Notes under the pieces: model-generated
Seen by the model: only the letters and a program-made list of their open reading frames with translations
Database searches by the model: none
Told to the model about the DNA's origin: nothing
Shown here: positions 6,181 through 6,522 of the stretch, one piece after another
Layout of the letters: every line of letters starts with the position of its first letter
Numbering within the stretch: the first letter of the stretch is position 1
Made by a program: the position numbers and the translations under genes
Assembly: GCA_964568815.1 (NCBI GenBank)
Contig: CAZMRY010000076.1
Span: 1-6,522 of the forward strand
From: RGIG8700 sp964568815
GTDB lineage: Bacteria > Bacillota > Clostridia > RGIG6154
Length of the DNA stretch: 6,522 nt
Direction of reading: 5' to 3'

Positions 6181-6387
6181 TTAAAAATTAAAAAATTCCG
6201 AAAGAGTAACATTAAGAGCGTTAGCAAGTTTTTCTATATTAACAACAGAAATGTTACGCTTGCCACATTCAACACTTGTTATGTAGGTTCTGTCCAGACC
6301 AACAATGTCAGCCAACTCTTCTTGGCTAATACCAAGTTTGTTGCGTAATTCTCTTGTTCGTTTTCCAACTGCCTGCTTAATATCCAT
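6181..6387 (-). CDS. Controller (C) protein of the RM system, XRE-type HTH
   Basis: A 68-aa single-domain helix-turn-helix protein, the typical size of RM controller proteins. The first HTH helix is around SQEELADIVG (21-30) and the recognition helix around DRTYITSVECGKRN (32-45), followed by the characteristic NISVVNIEKLANAL (45-58). Such C proteins dimerise, bind a pair of operator half-sites upstream of their own gene, activate the C-R transcript at low level and repress it at high level, delaying nuclease production after entry into a new cell. The start is taken as ATG 6387 because AAGGGTGGG (6395-6403) lies 7 nt upstream; the in-frame GTG at 6399 falls inside that ribosome site. It sits directly ahead of the nuclease gene with a matching operator and promoter upstream. 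A plain phage-type repressor is the alternative, but context makes it unlikely. Confidence 0.93.
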   Translation of the reverse strand: MDIKQAVGKRTRELRNKLGISQEELADIVGLDRTYITSVECGKRNISVVNIEKLANALNVTLSEFFNF

Positions 6388-6421
6388 AATTAAACCCACC
6401 CTTAATAATCTTTATAAAAAA

Positions 6422-6450
6422 ATAATATCAAAAAGTGACTTTTTTCACAA
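6422..6450 (-). promoter_or_regulatory. Promoter of the C-protein/nuclease operon
   Basis: On the minus strand, TTGTGA (6450-6445) and TATTAT (6427-6422) have 17-nt spacing, with TGA just before the -10 as an extended element. The weak -35 lies inside the right part of the operator-like inverted repeat, as expected for a promoter that C protein can repress when the downstream site is filled and activate from the upstream site. Transcription would start near 6415, leaving a leader of about 28 nt. Confidence 0.65.
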
Positions 6451-6465
6451 CGGATTTTAAGTCAC
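6435..6465 (-). promoter_or_regulatory. Putative C-box operator for the controller protein
   Basis: An inverted repeat with arms GTGACTT and AAGTCAC (7 bp each, 6459-6465 and 6435-6441) and a 17-nt spacer. On the minus strand the spacer contains TCCGT, and the right half forms a second inverted repeat, GTGA-N6-TCAC (6435-6448). GACT and AGTC arms around a central GT-containing stretch recall the C-boxes of known C-regulated RM systems. The element covers the -35 of the C promoter. Exact half-site boundaries are inferred. Confidence 0.7.
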
Positions 6466-6522
6466 ATTTATTGTTTGTTTTTCAAAATTAATACCTCTTA
6501 GTGTTCAAGTCCCTTTTAAAAA

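Noticed and set aside
6388..6399. GTG start giving a four-residue longer C protein
   Set aside because: The GTG is part of the ribosome binding site that serves the ATG at 6387, and nothing suitable lies upstream of it.
6501..6515. GTTCAAGTCCC resembling a tRNA T-loop, suggesting a tRNA end or attachment site
   Set aside because: The bases on either side cannot form the 5-bp T-stem (no AAGGG before the loop), and no acceptor or anticodon arm is nearby.

Overview
The window looks like chromosomal DNA of an anaerobic, low-GC Firmicute, most likely a member of the Clostridia. The evidence is the AT-rich sequence, strong AGGAGG-type ribosome binding sites, a DUF1385 (YqhQ-type) gene next to prmC, and a clostridial-style ferredoxin-thioredoxin-reductase-like protein. 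It has two halves. The left half (1-3160) is a housekeeping backbone. The right half (3195-6465) is a complete accessory restriction-modification (RM) locus.

Backbone: a minus-strand operon starts at a good sigma-A promoter (2603-2631). It reads DUF1385 membrane protein, prmC (release-factor glutamine methyltransferase), pnuC-type vitamin-precursor transporter, and a CPC/CxC iron-sulfur reductase-like protein cut by the window edge. Neighbouring genes overlap by 7, 4 and 17 nt, so translation is probably coupled. In many Firmicutes prmC is followed by prfA; here pnuC takes that place. A short plus-strand gene (2721-3116) is transcribed divergently and encodes a four-helix membrane protein with three cysteine clusters. 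It ends at a perfect 16-bp hairpin (3127-3161), which also suits the end of the converging RM operon.

RM locus (all minus strand, in transcription order): a controller (C) protein of the XRE/HTH class, a restriction endonuclease closely resembling MspI, a beta-class amino-methyltransferase (N4-cytosine or N6-adenine), and a C5-cytosine methyltransferase. A 31-bp inverted repeat upstream of the C gene overlaps the -35 element of a recognisable promoter, the usual layout for C-protein autoregulation. A second promoter-like sequence fills the short gap between nuclease and first methyltransferase, which would let the methylases be expressed independently of the nuclease. The usual logic would be early methylation, then a delayed rise of C protein and nuclease.

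The most interesting points are: an MspI-type nuclease, whose prototype is protected by one C5 methylase, paired with two methylases of different chemistry; a Ser where the MspI active site has Asn; a near-leaderless start for the first methylase; and the unassigned eight-cysteine membrane protein. No rRNA, tRNA, CRISPR array, insertion sequence or integrase is visible.
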